A stretch of 64,000 nucleotides of DNA from Jongsikchunia kroppenstedtii DSM 45133 (GCF_000380485.1 NZ_AQYG01000042.1:62001-126000); one strand, 5' to 3'; positions 41,318 to 49,971 are shown, counted from the stretch's first letter. Notes: generated by a model from the sequence alone, not told the origin. Numbers and translations are program-made.

Positions 41318-42799
41318 TCAGCGAGTCGCCGCAGCGTGATTCGTACCGGTGTGGCTGGTGGCCGCCGGTGCGCGCGGAGTCAGGTCGAGCCGGAATCCGC
41401 GCGGCATCAGCGTCAGCCGCTCGTCGATCTTCAGCTGATAGCCCGGATCGCCGGACATGTTGTAGCGGTGCAGGATTCGGGCCAGCACCAGCACCGCCTC
41501 GTGCAGTGCGAACTGGCGGCCGATGCAGGCCCGCAGCCCGGCCCCGAACGGCTTGTAGGAGTGCGCGGGCCGGGCCTTGACGTTCTCCGGCAGGAACCGG
41601 TCGGGATCGAAACGCAGCGGGTCCGGCCACACCGCCGGATCTCGGTGGACCCCGCCCAGCCCGATCAGCGCGAAATCGTCCGTGGTCATGCGGTACTTGC
41701 CGGCGATGACGGTGTCGGCGCGCGGCATTCGGGCGAATCCCGGGACTGTCGGCCACAGCCGCAGCCCCTCATCCAGCACCCGTCGGATGTAGCGGAACTT
41801 CGCGACCTGCTCGTAGGCGGGTTCGGCGTCCCGGTCGGCGCCGAGGATCTCGTCGGCCTCGGCCTGCGCCCGGGCCAGCACCTCCGGGTTGCGGGACAGG
41901 AAGTACAGCGCGAACGAGAGTGCGCCCGAGGTGGTTTCGTGCCCGGCGATCATGAACGTGAGGATCTGCCGACGGATGTTCAGATCGTCCAGATGGGCGC
42001 CGGATTCGGAATGCGTCGCGTTCAGCATGATCCCGAGCAGATCGTGCGTGCTGGTGTCACCGGAGTTGCGGCGCTGTGCGATCAGATCATCGAGCATGGA
42101 TTCGACATAGGCGAGATGTTCGCGATTGCGGAAGTCGAGGACCGAACCGAGCAGCCGTTTCGGTAGCCCGGGCGGCAGCGTGCCCTTGGCCATCGAGGTG
42201 CGCAGCGCGGCCACCATCGCGGGTACGAAGCGGTGCGGCTCGGCGTTCTTGAACGACCCGAAATCGTGGCTGAAGGCCGTGCGGCTGATGGTCTCCATCG
42301 TCAGCTTGGTCATGTCGCCGGAGATGTCGCCGCGTCGCAGCGGCGCGCCCGCGCCGGTGGCGCTGGAGTCCCAGTAGTCGAATAGTTCGTCGATCGCCGC
42401 GAGCATGGTGGCGTGGTAGGTCTGCATCGCCGACTTGGTGAAGGCGGGCATCAGGAGATCGTGCGCCAGTTGCCAATTCGGTTCGTCGTTGTAGGCGGTG
42501 AACAGGCCGTCGCCGCCCAGTTCGCGTAGCGCGTTGATCACCGGGGTCGGGGCCTTCTGGAACCGGGTTTCGTCGCATAGTTCGGCGGCGACGTCGGCGC
42601 CGATGACGAACACCAGGCGCCGCGGTCCGACCTTGGCCTCGAAGATCGGTCGGAGCTCGTCCACCCGTTCGAGCATCGTCTGCACCAGCCCGTCGCGGAG
42701 CATCGACGGTCGGACGTCGCCGATCAGCGGCAATCGACCGGCCGGGTGCGGGAACTGCTGCTCAGACCAGCGGTTGCCGAGCGTGCGCATCTCCGTCAT
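41318..42799 (-). CDS. cytochrome P450, CYP102-like haem domain without reductase
   Basis: 493 residues. The haem thiolate is Cys425 in PFGAGLRACIGRQF, the I-helix oxygen groove is AGHETTSG (residues 285-292), and the ExxR is in DEGLRLWP. Many stretches follow the haem domain of the fused P450BM3 (CYP102) closely: GDGLFTAY, KNxxPHxF, THDLLGIMLN, ITFMIAGHETTSGALSFALYFL. Unlike CYP102, the protein ends about 30 residues after the haem domain with an Ala/Thr tail and no FMN/FAD reductase. It is not CYP125 or CYP142 by these features. Expected substrate is a fatty acid; electrons must come from separate partners. CAGGAG precedes the start. Divergent from a TetR gene. Confidence 0.88.
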   Translation of the reverse strand: MTEMRTLGNRWSEQQFPHPAGRLPLIGDVRPSMLRDGLVQTMLERVDELRPIFEAKVGPRRLVFVIGADVAAELCDETRFQKAPTPVINALRELGGDGLFTAYNDEPNWQLAHDLLMPAFTKSAMQTYHATMLAAIDELFDYWDSSATGAGAPLRRGDISGDMTKLTMETISRTAFSHDFGSFKNAEPHRFVPAMVAALRTSMAKGTLPPGLPKRLLGSVLDFRNREHLAYVESMLDDLIAQRRNSGDTSTHDLLGIMLNATHSESGAHLDDLNIRRQILTFMIAGHETTSGALSFALYFLSRNPEVLARAQAEADEILGADRDAEPAYEQVAKFRYIRRVLDEGLRLWPTVPGFARMPRADTVIAGKYRMTTDDFALIGLGGVHRDPAVWPDPLRFDPDRFLPENVKARPAHSYKPFGAGLRACIGRQFALHEAVLVLARILHRYNMSGDPGYQLKIDERLTLMPRGFRLDLTPRAPAATSHTGTNHAAATR

Positions 42800-42838
42800 C
42801 GGGACTCCTGCCGAGCGGGCCGCAGAGCGGCGGCTATT

Positions 42839-42855
42839 TGACTCACGTTCAGTAA
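42839..42855. promoter_or_regulatory. possible TetR operator between the P450 and its regulator
   Basis: TGACTCACGTTCAGTAA is an imperfect inverted repeat (TGACT / AGTAA type arms) 40 bases ahead of the P450 start and 47 bases ahead of the TetR start. The match is modest. Confidence 0.4.
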
Positions 42856-42901
42856 TTCAGCCTGGCGTTCTACTGGCTTGGTGTCAAGTAGCATTTGTTC
42901 C

Positions 42902-43549
42902 GTGGCAACCCGTGTTCGTATGCGTCCCGATGAACGGCGTCAGCAGCTGCTCGACCTCGGGGCTGAGCTGTTCGCGACGCAGCCGTATGAGGACGTGCAC
43001 ATCGAGCGGGTGGCCGAGTTGGCCGACGTGTCGCGAGGGCTGCTCTATCACTACTTTCCGAACAAGCGAGAGTTCTTCGGGCAGTTGCTGGTTCGGGAGA
43101 GCCAGCGCGTCCAGGAGCTGACCGCGCCGGACCCGTCGCTGCCACCGTTGGACCAATTGCGCAACGGCCTGGACGCGTTCCTCAACCATGCCCGCAAGAA
43201 TCGACACGGCGTCCGGGCGATCCATCGGGGCAGTCTCTCCGGCGACCCCGAGGTGCAGGAGATGCTGGCCGAGGGCAATCGGATGCAGGAGGACCGGATC
43301 CTGTCCGTCCTGGTCCCGGAGGGGACGCCGGCGCCGCTGCTGCGGATGTGCGTGCACGGCTGGATCGTCTTCACGCGCGAGATGTGCGACGAGTGGATCG
43401 AGGCCGATGCCGATCCCGTCGAGGTGTCGCAGGAAGACGTCGTCAGCGCCTGCGTCAACGCATTCGTCGGGATGATGCTGGGCCTGCCCGACCATGCCCG
43501 GCCGCCGGGCGCCGCGGAATTGCTCGCCGCCGCGACCGGAACCGCGTGA
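42902..43549 (+). CDS. TetR-family transcriptional regulator
   Basis: 215 residues from GTG at 42902. The DNA-binding region is IERVAELADVSRGLLYHYFPNKREF (quoted as VAELADVSRGLLYHYFPNK, about residues 37-55), preceded by MRPDERRQQLLDLGAELFATQPYEDVHIE. The helical C-terminal domain ends in an Ala/Pro-rich tail. Divergent from the CYP102-like gene; in Bacillus the CYP102 genes are controlled by a divergently encoded TetR-type repressor that responds to fatty acids, so similar logic is plausible here. The SnoaL-like gene follows 31 bases later in the same direction and may be co-transcribed. Confidence 0.85.
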   Translation: MATRVRMRPDERRQQLLDLGAELFATQPYEDVHIERVAELADVSRGLLYHYFPNKREFFGQLLVRESQRVQELTAPDPSLPPLDQLRNGLDAFLNHARKNRHGVRAIHRGSLSGDPEVQEMLAEGNRMQEDRILSVLVPEGTPAPLLRMCVHGWIVFTREMCDEWIEADADPVEVSQEDVVSACVNAFVGMMLGLPDHARPPGAAELLAAATGTA

Positions 43550-43580
43550 TCGACCGAACCGAACGAATCAGGGGTTGTTG

Positions 43581-43997
43581 ATGGATGCTGCTGTTCTCGC
43601 CGATCGTCTCGCGATCGCGGACGTTCTGACCAGCTACACGGTCGCGATCGACACCGACGACTGGGATCGGCTCGACACGGTATTCACCGAGGACGCTGAG
43701 ATCGACTATTCCGAGTCGGGCGGGCAGGTCGGCCGCTTTCCGGAGATCAAGAAATGGTTGGCCGAGACGCTGCCGATGTTCATTCGCCGGCAGCATCAGC
43801 TGGGTCAGCTGGATGTCCGGTTGGACGGCGACAGTGCCACGGTCGCAGCGTATTTCATCAATCCCATGGTCTATCTGGTGGACGGCGAGGAGCGCATGTT
43901 CGAATGCGGCGGCGTGTACCACCACGAGATGGTGCGGACCCCGGCCGGCTGGCGCAGTCGGAAGCTGCACGAGCAGTTGGTCTGGCGCCGCGCCTGA
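43581..43997 (+). CDS. SnoaL-like protein
   Basis: 138 residues from ATG at 43581. It opens DAAVLADRLAIADVLTSYTVAIDTDDWDRLDTVFTEDAEIDYSESGG (quoted as AIADVLTSYTVAIDTDDWDRL), the usual first helix of SnoaL-like domains, and ends with CGGVYHHEMVRTPAGWRSRKLHEQLVW. Proteins of this kind act as isomerases, dehydratases or accessory subunits. It follows the TetR gene. The last 56 bases of the gene are repeated just downstream (44017-44072), including the stop codon. Confidence 0.8.
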   Translation: MDAAVLADRLAIADVLTSYTVAIDTDDWDRLDTVFTEDAEIDYSESGGQVGRFPEIKKWLAETLPMFIRRQHQLGQLDVRLDGDSATVAAYFINPMVYLVDGEERMFECGGVYHHEMVRTPAGWRSRKLHEQLVWRRA

Positions 43998-44072
43998 CGG
44001 TCGTCTAGGTGGCGCAGCCGGCTGGCGCAGTCGGAAGCTGCACGAGAAGTTGGTCTGGCGCCGCGCCTGACG
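43944..44072 (+). repeat. tandem duplication of the 3' end of the SnoaL-like gene
   Basis: 43944-43999 (end of the gene with its stop) is repeated at 44017-44072 with a single difference (GAGCAG to GAGAAG), offset by 73 bases. The second copy lies outside the reading frame of the intact gene and touches the stop of dinB. Confidence 0.85.
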
Positions 44073-45317
44073 TCAGTCGGGCAGCAGCGGGACATGCAGC
44101 CCGGGATCGCGGCCGAGGTGGACGCCGCGGGTGAGTGATTTGCCGCCGAACCGGTCGCGGACCTGATCCATTGCGGCATCGAGCGCATGTCGGTCGGGCT
44201 CGTCGCCGAAGGGGAGCTCGGGCTGATCGCCGCCCGAACCGGGGAAGTTCGAGACGGCCACGCCGACCAGGGTGACGCCGCGTTCGGCGATGAGCGGTCG
44301 AACGGACGAGAGCAAGTCGAGGGCGGTGTCGCCGATCGTCGCGGTGTCCGCGGTGGGGCGGGCCATGGTGGCCGACCGAGTCGCCCGGCCGAAATCGGTG
44401 AACCGCAGACGCAGCGTGACGGTGCGGCCGACCCGTCCCGCGGCGCGCATGCGACCGGTGACCCGATCGACCAGGAGCAGCAGCGATTCTTCGGCGGTGC
44501 CCTCGGGGTGGATGCCGTCGCGATTCGGTCCCCAGCCGATGGCCCGTTGGGCACCAATCGATTTCCGTCGGCGACCGGTCTCGACCCGCCGTGGATCCTG
44601 CGCCCAGGCGAGCGCGTGCAGATGCCGGGCGGTGCCGGGACCGACGAGGGTCGCCAGCTGTCGCTCCGGTAGCCGCGCCAGTTGGCCGACATGAGTGATG
44701 CCGCCGTCGTGCAGCTTGCCGGCGGTCACCGCGCCGACGCCCCACAGTCGCTCGACCGGCAGCGGATGGAGGAAGCGGAGTTCGCGGTCGGGCGGAACCT
44801 CCAGCAGCCCATCGGGTTTGGAGACCGCGCTGGCCACCTTGGCGAGGAACTTGCTGCGGGCGATGCCGACGCTGATCGGCAGTCCGACCTCGCGGGCGAC
44901 CCGCTGCCGCAACGTGGTCGCGATCTGCGCCGGCGGGCCGACCAGGCGGCTGAGCCCGCGGACGTCCAGGAAGGCCTCATCGACGCTGATGCCCTCGACC
45001 CACGGCGTGGTGTCGCGGAAGATCTCGAACACGGCGGCGGACGCATCCGAGTAGGCGGACATCCGCGGCCGCACGAAGATCAGATCGGGGCACAGGGCCT
45101 GGGCCTTGCGGCCGGGCATCGGTGTCCGCACCCCGCACGCCTTCGCCTCATAGCTGGCCGCGAGCACCACCCCGCCGCCGACAGCGACCGGTCGGCCGCG
45201 CAGGCCAGGGTTGTCACGTTGCTCGACCGAGGCATAGAAGGAGTCCAGGTCGGCATGCATGATCGACGCGTCGGCACGCGTGGCGATCCTGCGACGATGA
45301 GAGCCGGACACGAACAT
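44073..45317 (-). CDS. dinB: Y-family DNA polymerase IV
   Basis: 414 residues. Translesion polymerase with catalytic acids in HADLDSFYASVEQ (about residues 21-33) and SVDEAFLDV (about 108-116), the PxxGxR-like GVRTPMPGRKA, helix-hairpin-helix LWGVGAVTAGKLHDGGI and a little-finger domain from about residue 240. It extends replication past damaged bases. The start is uncertain: ATG at 45317 lies inside the SOS box, so GTG at 45311 or ATG at 45260 may be used, though the last would trim the first beta strand. No beta-clamp motif such as QLxLF is obvious at the C-terminus, which ends VPLLPD. It interrupts an otherwise catabolic region. Confidence 0.9.
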   Translation of the reverse strand: MFVSGSHRRRIATRADASIMHADLDSFYASVEQRDNPGLRGRPVAVGGGVVLAASYEAKACGVRTPMPGRKAQALCPDLIFVRPRMSAYSDASAAVFEIFRDTTPWVEGISVDEAFLDVRGLSRLVGPPAQIATTLRQRVAREVGLPISVGIARSKFLAKVASAVSKPDGLLEVPPDRELRFLHPLPVERLWGVGAVTAGKLHDGGITHVGQLARLPERQLATLVGPGTARHLHALAWAQDPRRVETGRRRKSIGAQRAIGWGPNRDGIHPEGTAEESLLLLVDRVTGRMRAAGRVGRTVTLRLRFTDFGRATRSATMARPTADTATIGDTALDLLSSVRPLIAERGVTLVGVAVSNFPGSGGDQPELPFGDEPDRHALDAAMDQVRDRFGGKSLTRGVHLGRDPGLHVPLLPD

Positions 45318-45324
45318 ATGTTCG
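45311..45324. promoter_or_regulatory. LexA (SOS) box before dinB
   Basis: CGAACATATGTTCG is a perfect palindrome with the core CGAAC-N4-GTTCG of mycobacterial LexA boxes. It overlaps the 5' end of the dinB frame, which argues for damage-inducible control and a start at or near leaderless position. Confidence 0.7.
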
Positions 45325-45415
45325 CATTGCGGTCCGACATCGATCGGCTGCGGCTCCCAGGGAACTCCCAGCGTTCGCCGATGGCGCTCCCGGATTGGGC
45401 GCGTGTCATGAAGTC

Positions 45416-46300
45416 ATGAACACAGCCGCTGCACCGCAAGTCCCGGCGCTGTCCCTCGGGACCGTCCGGAGGTTCGTGATGCGGACGCCCGTCACCGGCG
45501 TCTTCCTGGCGGTCCTCACGCTCATGCAGGTGGTGTGGACCTACGCCAGCCCGGTGTTTCTCGATCGGATCGTCGCCGTCGCCAGCACCAACGTCGACAA
45601 CCTCACCTCGGGCCGACTGTCGACGCTGATCACCAGCGCCTTCGTCCTCGATGATGACCACGCCTGGGTACTGCTCCCGCTGGTCGGTGCGGCCCTGGCG
45701 GCCGGCGAATTGCTGTGGGGCTCACGCAAACTGCTCGGAATCTTCGTGGCCGGTCATGTCGGCGCGACGCTCATCGTGTTCGTGGGCCTCGTCGCCGGAA
45801 CCCACCTCGGGTTGTTGTCGAGCTCGGTCGACAACGCCGCCGACGTCGGCATCAGCTACGGCCTGGCGGCGGTGATCGGCGCGCTGGCATACGAGATGCC
45901 ACGTCGGTACGGCGCGATCTGGACGACGGCGTGGATCGGGCTCGTCGCGATCGCACTGGTGGCCGCACCGTCGTTCACCGCCTGGGGCCATTGCGTCGCG
46001 CTGGCGTTGGGGCTCGCGGTGGGGGCGATGCTGGCGGACCGTCACGGTCGGGCCGACCGGCGGCTCGCGAACCTGTCGGGGGACCTCGGGCTCGGCGTCG
46101 TGATGACGACCGCGGGATTTGCGGTCTCGATGGCCGCGGTCATCGGCTTCCTGGAGATCGCCGATAGCGCGAGTATCCCGTCGCTGGCGGTGGTCACGGT
46201 CGGTTTCGGGACCGCGGTCGCGGTCGCCGCAGCCAGTGGTCGGCCGCCGCAGTCGGCCGCTGTCGAGACGCTCGACGGCGACCGTCTGGTGGGTGTCTGA
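45416..46300 (+). CDS. rhomboid-like intramembrane protease family protein
   Basis: 294 residues with about six hydrophobic segments. Rhomboid hallmarks: FVAGHVGATLIVFVG in TM2, DVGISYGLAAVIGAL with the nucleophile pattern GxSxG in TM4, and WGHCVALALGLAVGAML with the partner His in TM6. Rhomboids cleave membrane proteins within the bilayer. Unlike full-length family members, the outer loop after TM1 contains VDNLTSGRLSTLITSAFV, seen in a group of actinobacterial rhomboid-like proteins. ATG at 45416 has no strong ribosome site. Ten bases from the convergent echA19. Confidence 0.75.
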   Translation: MNTAAAPQVPALSLGTVRRFVMRTPVTGVFLAVLTLMQVVWTYASPVFLDRIVAVASTNVDNLTSGRLSTLITSAFVLDDDHAWVLLPLVGAALAAGELLWGSRKLLGIFVAGHVGATLIVFVGLVAGTHLGLLSSSVDNAADVGISYGLAAVIGALAYEMPRRYGAIWTTAWIGLVAIALVAAPSFTAWGHCVALALGLAVGAMLADRHGRADRRLANLSGDLGLGVVMTTAGFAVSMAAVIGFLEIADSASIPSLAVVTVGFGTAVAVAAASGRPPQSAAVETLDGDRLVGV

Positions 46301-46310
46301 GCCGGCGCGA

Positions 46311-47090
46311 CTACTCGCCGGTGAATTCGGGGGTCTTCTTCTCCGCGAACGCCTTCGGGCCGATCTTCGCGTCCTTGGACATGAAGACCTGCATTCCGAG
46401 CGGCATCTCGACGCCGAAGGCGTCCTTCTCGGCCATACCCTCGGTGTCGCGGATGGTCTTGAGGATGTTCTGCACGGCGAGCGGCCCGTTCTTGGCGATC
46501 TGGTCGGCGATCTCGAGCGCCTTCTCCAGTGCTCCGCCGTCCGGGACGACGTAGCCGACGAGACCGTACTCGAGGGCCTCCGCGGCGCTGATGTGGCGAC
46601 CGGTCAGCAGGATGTCGGCGGCGATGGTGTACGGAATCTGCCGCACGAGCCGAACGGCGCTGCCGCCCAGGGGGAACAGGCCCCAACGGGCTTCGGACAC
46701 GCCGAACTTCGCGCTCTCGCCGGCCACCCGGATGTCGGTCGCCTGCAGGATCTCGGTGCCGCCGGCGATCGCCGGGCCCTCGACGGCCGCGATCAGCGGC
46801 TTGTTCAGCCGGCGGCCCTTGAGGAGCGCGTCAAGTGCGTTGCGGCTCTTCTCGTTTCCGACGTCCTTGCCGGGGGCCGAGGAGTTCATCGCCTTCAGGT
46901 CGGCGCCCGCGCAGAAGTAGCCGCCGGCCCCGGTGAGGACGGCGACGCGGATCTCGGGATCGCTGTCGACCTGATCCCAGGCCTCGTTCATGATCGCGAG
47001 CATCTCGCTCGACAGCGCGTTACGCGCCTCCGGACGGTTCAGCGTGACGATCAGGACGTGGCCGCGCTTCTCGATCAGGGCGTGTGGCAT
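46311..47090 (-). CDS. echA19: enoyl-CoA hydratase, EchA19 type
   Basis: 259-residue crotonase. Oxyanion-hole strand [14 protein letters not shown] is at about residues 58-71, the second site [13 protein letters not shown] at about 100-112, and the catalytic Glu region [14 protein letters not shown] at about 128-141. The C-terminal EFTGE tail is short as in this subfamily. EchA19 hydrates side-chain enoyl-CoA esters of cholesterol in M. tuberculosis. The gene is divergent from fadD19, the same pair as Rv3516/Rv3515c, with a KstR-like box between. Product shares the pathway with FadD19, FadE26/27 and Ltp genes in this window. Confidence 0.9.
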   Translation of the reverse strand: MPHALIEKRGHVLIVTLNRPEARNALSSEMLAIMNEAWDQVDSDPEIRVAVLTGAGGYFCAGADLKAMNSSAPGKDVGNEKSRNALDALLKGRRLNKPLIAAVEGPAIAGGTEILQATDIRVAGESAKFGVSEARWGLFPLGGSAVRLVRQIPYTIAADILLTGRHISAAEALEYGLVGYVVPDGGALEKALEIADQIAKNGPLAVQNILKTIRDTEGMAEKDAFGVEMPLGMQVFMSKDAKIGPKAFAEKKTPEFTGE

Positions 47091-47165
47091 GAGTGCCTCT
47101 CTTGACTGCCGTGTTGGCGTGATGTGGGTCTCAAAGGACCGCCAATGAGACGGTTGATCAAAACG

Positions 47166-47179
47166 GTAACACGTTCTAA
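47166..47179. promoter_or_regulatory. KstR-like box, one mismatch (echA19 / fadD19)
   Basis: GGTAACACGTTCTA differs from TnnAACnnGTTnnA only at the first base. It ends three bases before the first fadD19 start codon, so a fadD19 transcript from this promoter would be leaderless or nearly so. Confidence 0.7.
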
Positions 47180-47182
47180 TTT

Positions 47183-48802
47183 ATGCCCATGGCCTTCAAC
47201 ATTGCAGACCTCATCGAGCATGCCGTCGATCTGGTGCCCGACCGCACCGCGCTGGAGACCGACGGCCGCAGTGAGACGTATCAGGAGCTCGATGAGCGGG
47301 CGAACGCGCTGGCCAACAAGCTGCGCGAGCTCGGTGTCGCACCGGGGGAGACGGTCGGTCTCTACAGCCGGAACACCATCGAATCGGTCGAGTCGATGGT
47401 CGCGATCTTCAAGGCCCGCGCGGTGATGGTGAACGTCAACTTCCGCTACGTCGAGGCCGAGTTGGAGCACATCTTCACCAACTCCGACATGAAGGTGCTC
47501 TTCTTCGAGCGCCGCTACGCGGAGAAGGTCGCCAACGTGCTGCCCAAGGCACCGAAGCTGACGAAGGCGATCGTGATCGAGGACGGCTCGGACGTCGAGG
47601 TCACCTTCGATGCCATCGCCTTCGAGGATGCGATCGCCGGCAGCTCGCGCACCCGCGACATCGAAGAGCGCTCCGGCGACGACCTCTACATGCTCTACAC
47701 GGGCGGCACCACGGGGCTGCCCAAGGGCGTCGTCTGGCGGCAGGAGGATGTCTGGCGCGTCCTCGGCGGCGGCATCGACTGGTACACGGGGACCCCGCTG
47801 GCCGACGAGTGGGTGCTCGCCAAGCAGGGTGCCGAGGCCGGCCAGCTGGTGCGCTTCCCGATCCCGCCGTTCATTCACGGCGGCTCGCAGTGGGCGGTGT
47901 TCCAGGCGCTGTTCGCGGGCGGCAAGGCCATCATCTACCCGGAGTTCAGCGGGCACGGAACGTGGGAAATCGTTGAGCGCCATGGCGTCAACGTCATCTT
48001 CATCACCGGCGACGCCATGGGCCGGCCGATGATCGATGCGCTCCTGGAGAAGGAGTACGACGTGTCGACCGTGTTCTCGGTGGCGTCGTCGGCCGCGCTG
48101 TTCTCGCCGAGCGTCAAGGACCAGTTCCTGGAGAAGATGCCGAACCTGATCCTGGTCGACGCGATCGGTTCGTCCGAGACCGGCTTCGGCGGGCTCGGCA
48201 CCGCGTCCAAGGGCGAAACCCACACGGGCGGACCGCGAGTCAAGATCGACTCGTCGACGGTCGTGCTGCGCGAGGACGGCTCGATCATCGAGCCGGGGTC
48301 GCCCGATGTCGGCATGCTCGCGCGGTCGGGCCACATCCCGCTGCGCTACTACAACGATCCGGAGAAGAGCGCCAAGACCTTCAAGGAGATCAACGGCGTG
48401 CGGTACTCCATCCCCGGCGACTTCGCCCGAGTGGAGGAGGACGGCACCGTCACGATGCTCGGCCGCGGATCGGTGTCCATCAACTCCGGCGGTGAGAAGA
48501 TCTACCCGGAAGAGGTCGAGGCCGCGCTGAAGATGCATGACGACGTTTTCGACACCGTGGTCGTCGGTGTTCCGGACGAGCGCTGGGGCAGCCGCGTGGC
48601 CGCGGTGATCGCCACCCGGGACGGACTCAAGCCGCCGCTCGCCGAGATCAACGAGGTCGCACGCAAGGACATCGCCGGCTACAAGTGCCCGCGCAGCGTG
48701 TGGTTCGTCGACGAGATCAAGCGCTCGCCGGCCGGCAAGCCCGACTACCGCTGGGGCAAGGAAATCACCGAAGCCCGCCCGGCAGATGAAGAATTGAACT
48801 AG
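47183..48802 (+). CDS. fadD19: steroid side-chain acyl-CoA ligase FadD19
   Basis: 539 residues. FadD19 activates the C26 (C8 side-chain) sterol carboxylates with ATP and CoA, and in Rhodococcus it is essential for C24-branched sterols (published, from memory). The AMP/ATP loop is LYTGGTTGLPKGVVW at about residues 171-185, ATP contacts IGSSETGFGG follow, and SPAGKPDYRWGK near the C-terminus has the catalytic Lys. Start ATG at 47183, with a second ATG two codons on (MAFNIADL) that fits the family equally. No ribosome site is visible, so leaderless translation is likely. Nitronate monooxygenase follows eight bases after the stop. Confidence 0.92.
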   Translation: MPMAFNIADLIEHAVDLVPDRTALETDGRSETYQELDERANALANKLRELGVAPGETVGLYSRNTIESVESMVAIFKARAVMVNVNFRYVEAELEHIFTNSDMKVLFFERRYAEKVANVLPKAPKLTKAIVIEDGSDVEVTFDAIAFEDAIAGSSRTRDIEERSGDDLYMLYTGGTTGLPKGVVWRQEDVWRVLGGGIDWYTGTPLADEWVLAKQGAEAGQLVRFPIPPFIHGGSQWAVFQALFAGGKAIIYPEFSGHGTWEIVERHGVNVIFITGDAMGRPMIDALLEKEYDVSTVFSVASSAALFSPSVKDQFLEKMPNLILVDAIGSSETGFGGLGTASKGETHTGGPRVKIDSSTVVLREDGSIIEPGSPDVGMLARSGHIPLRYYNDPEKSAKTFKEINGVRYSIPGDFARVEEDGTVTMLGRGSVSINSGGEKIYPEEVEAALKMHDDVFDTVVVGVPDERWGSRVAAVIATRDGLKPPLAEINEVARKDIAGYKCPRSVWFVDEIKRSPAGKPDYRWGKEITEARPADEELN

Positions 48803-48810
48803 GAGAAAAC

Positions 48811-49962
48811 GTGAAAACCGTTCTGACCGAACGCTTCGGGATCGAGTACCCGATCTTCGGCTTCACCCCGTCCGAGCATGTTGCCGCCGCCATCAGCCGC
48901 GCCGGCGGCCTCGGCGTGCTGGGCTGCGTCCGCTTCAATGAGGCCGAGGAGCTCGATGGGGTCCTCGAATGGATGCATCAGAACACCGACGGCAAGCCGT
49001 TCGGTGTCGACATCGTCATGCCGGCCAAGATCCCGACCGAGGGCAGCAAGGTCGACCTCGACGCGATGATCCCGCCGGAGCATCGGGCCTTCGTCGAGCG
49101 GACACTGGAAGACCTTGGCGTGCCGCCGCTTCCGGACGGCAGCCGGATGAACACCGGCGTGCTCGGTTGGCTGCATTCGGTGGCCCGGTCGCATGTCGAC
49201 GTCGCCATGGAGCATGCCGACAAGTACGGGCAGATCAAGCTGATCGCCAACGCTCTCGGCTCGCCGCCGGAAGATGTAATCGCCAAGTCGCACCAGCACG
49301 GTGTGCAGGTCGCGGCGCTGGCCGGCGCCAAAGAGCATGCCCTGAGCCATGTTTCGGCAGGCGTCGACCTGGTGATCGCGCAGGGCCACGAGGGCGGCGG
49401 CCACACCGGCGAGGTCACCTCGGTGGTGCTCTGGCCGGAGATCGTCGATGCCATCAGCGGCGTGAAGACCACCAGCGGCGAGAGCGCCGAGGTGCTAGCC
49501 GCCGGCGGTGTCGGCAGCGGCCGGCAGATCGCCGCGGCGCTCGCGATGGGTGCGGCCGGTGTCTGGATGGGCACCTACTGGCTGACCGCGCAGGAGTACC
49601 AGCTGGGCCACCGTGGTGCCGGTCCGTCGACCGTGCAGCAGGCGCTGCTGAACGCGACGTCGCGGGACACCGTGCGCACCCGGATCTACTCGGGCAAGCC
49701 GGCGCGGCTGCTCAAGACCAAGTGGACGCAGGCCTGGGAGGCCGCCGGAGCGCCTGAGGCGTTGCCGATGCCGCTGCAGAATCTGTTGGTCGGCGAGGCG
49801 CATGCGCGCATCTCGGCGTCCGACGATCCTGAGGTCGTCGCGATGCCGGCCGGTCAGATCGTGGGTCGGATGAACGCGATCACGCCGGTCGAGGACCTGA
49901 TCAACGGTCTCGTCTCGGAGTACACGGCGGCCGTCGAGCGCCTGGAGCGGACGCTGCGGTAG
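48811..49962 (+). CDS. nitronate monooxygenase / 2-nitropropane dioxygenase-like flavoprotein
   Basis: 383 residues with the FMN TIM-barrel fold: MKTVLTERFGIEYPIFGF at the N-terminus, LGVLGCVRFNEAEEL, IAQGHEGGGHTGEV near residue 190, which holds the His of the NMO family, and LAAGGVGSGRQIAAALAMGAAGVWMGTYWLTAQE (quoted as GAAGVWMGT). GTG start with AGGAG ahead, eight bases after fadD19, so clearly in that operon. IpdC of the cholesterol C/D-ring pathway belongs to the same fold, but gene order here (with fadD19, not ipdAB) does not support that name. It may act on enone or flavin chemistry in side-chain processing; the substrate is unknown. Confidence 0.85.
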   Translation: MKTVLTERFGIEYPIFGFTPSEHVAAAISRAGGLGVLGCVRFNEAEELDGVLEWMHQNTDGKPFGVDIVMPAKIPTEGSKVDLDAMIPPEHRAFVERTLEDLGVPPLPDGSRMNTGVLGWLHSVARSHVDVAMEHADKYGQIKLIANALGSPPEDVIAKSHQHGVQVAALAGAKEHALSHVSAGVDLVIAQGHEGGGHTGEVTSVVLWPEIVDAISGVKTTSGESAEVLAAGGVGSGRQIAAALAMGAAGVWMGTYWLTAQEYQLGHRGAGPSTVQQALLNATSRDTVRTRIYSGKPARLLKTKWTQAWEAAGAPEALPMPLQNLLVGEAHARISASDDPEVVAMPAGQIVGRMNAITPVEDLINGLVSEYTAAVERLERTLR

Positions 49963-49971
49963 TCGCCGTTA

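Noticed and set aside
44017-44072. Second small gene after the SnoaL-like gene
   Set aside because: It is a 56-base copy of the gene's 3' end without start codon or ribosome site.
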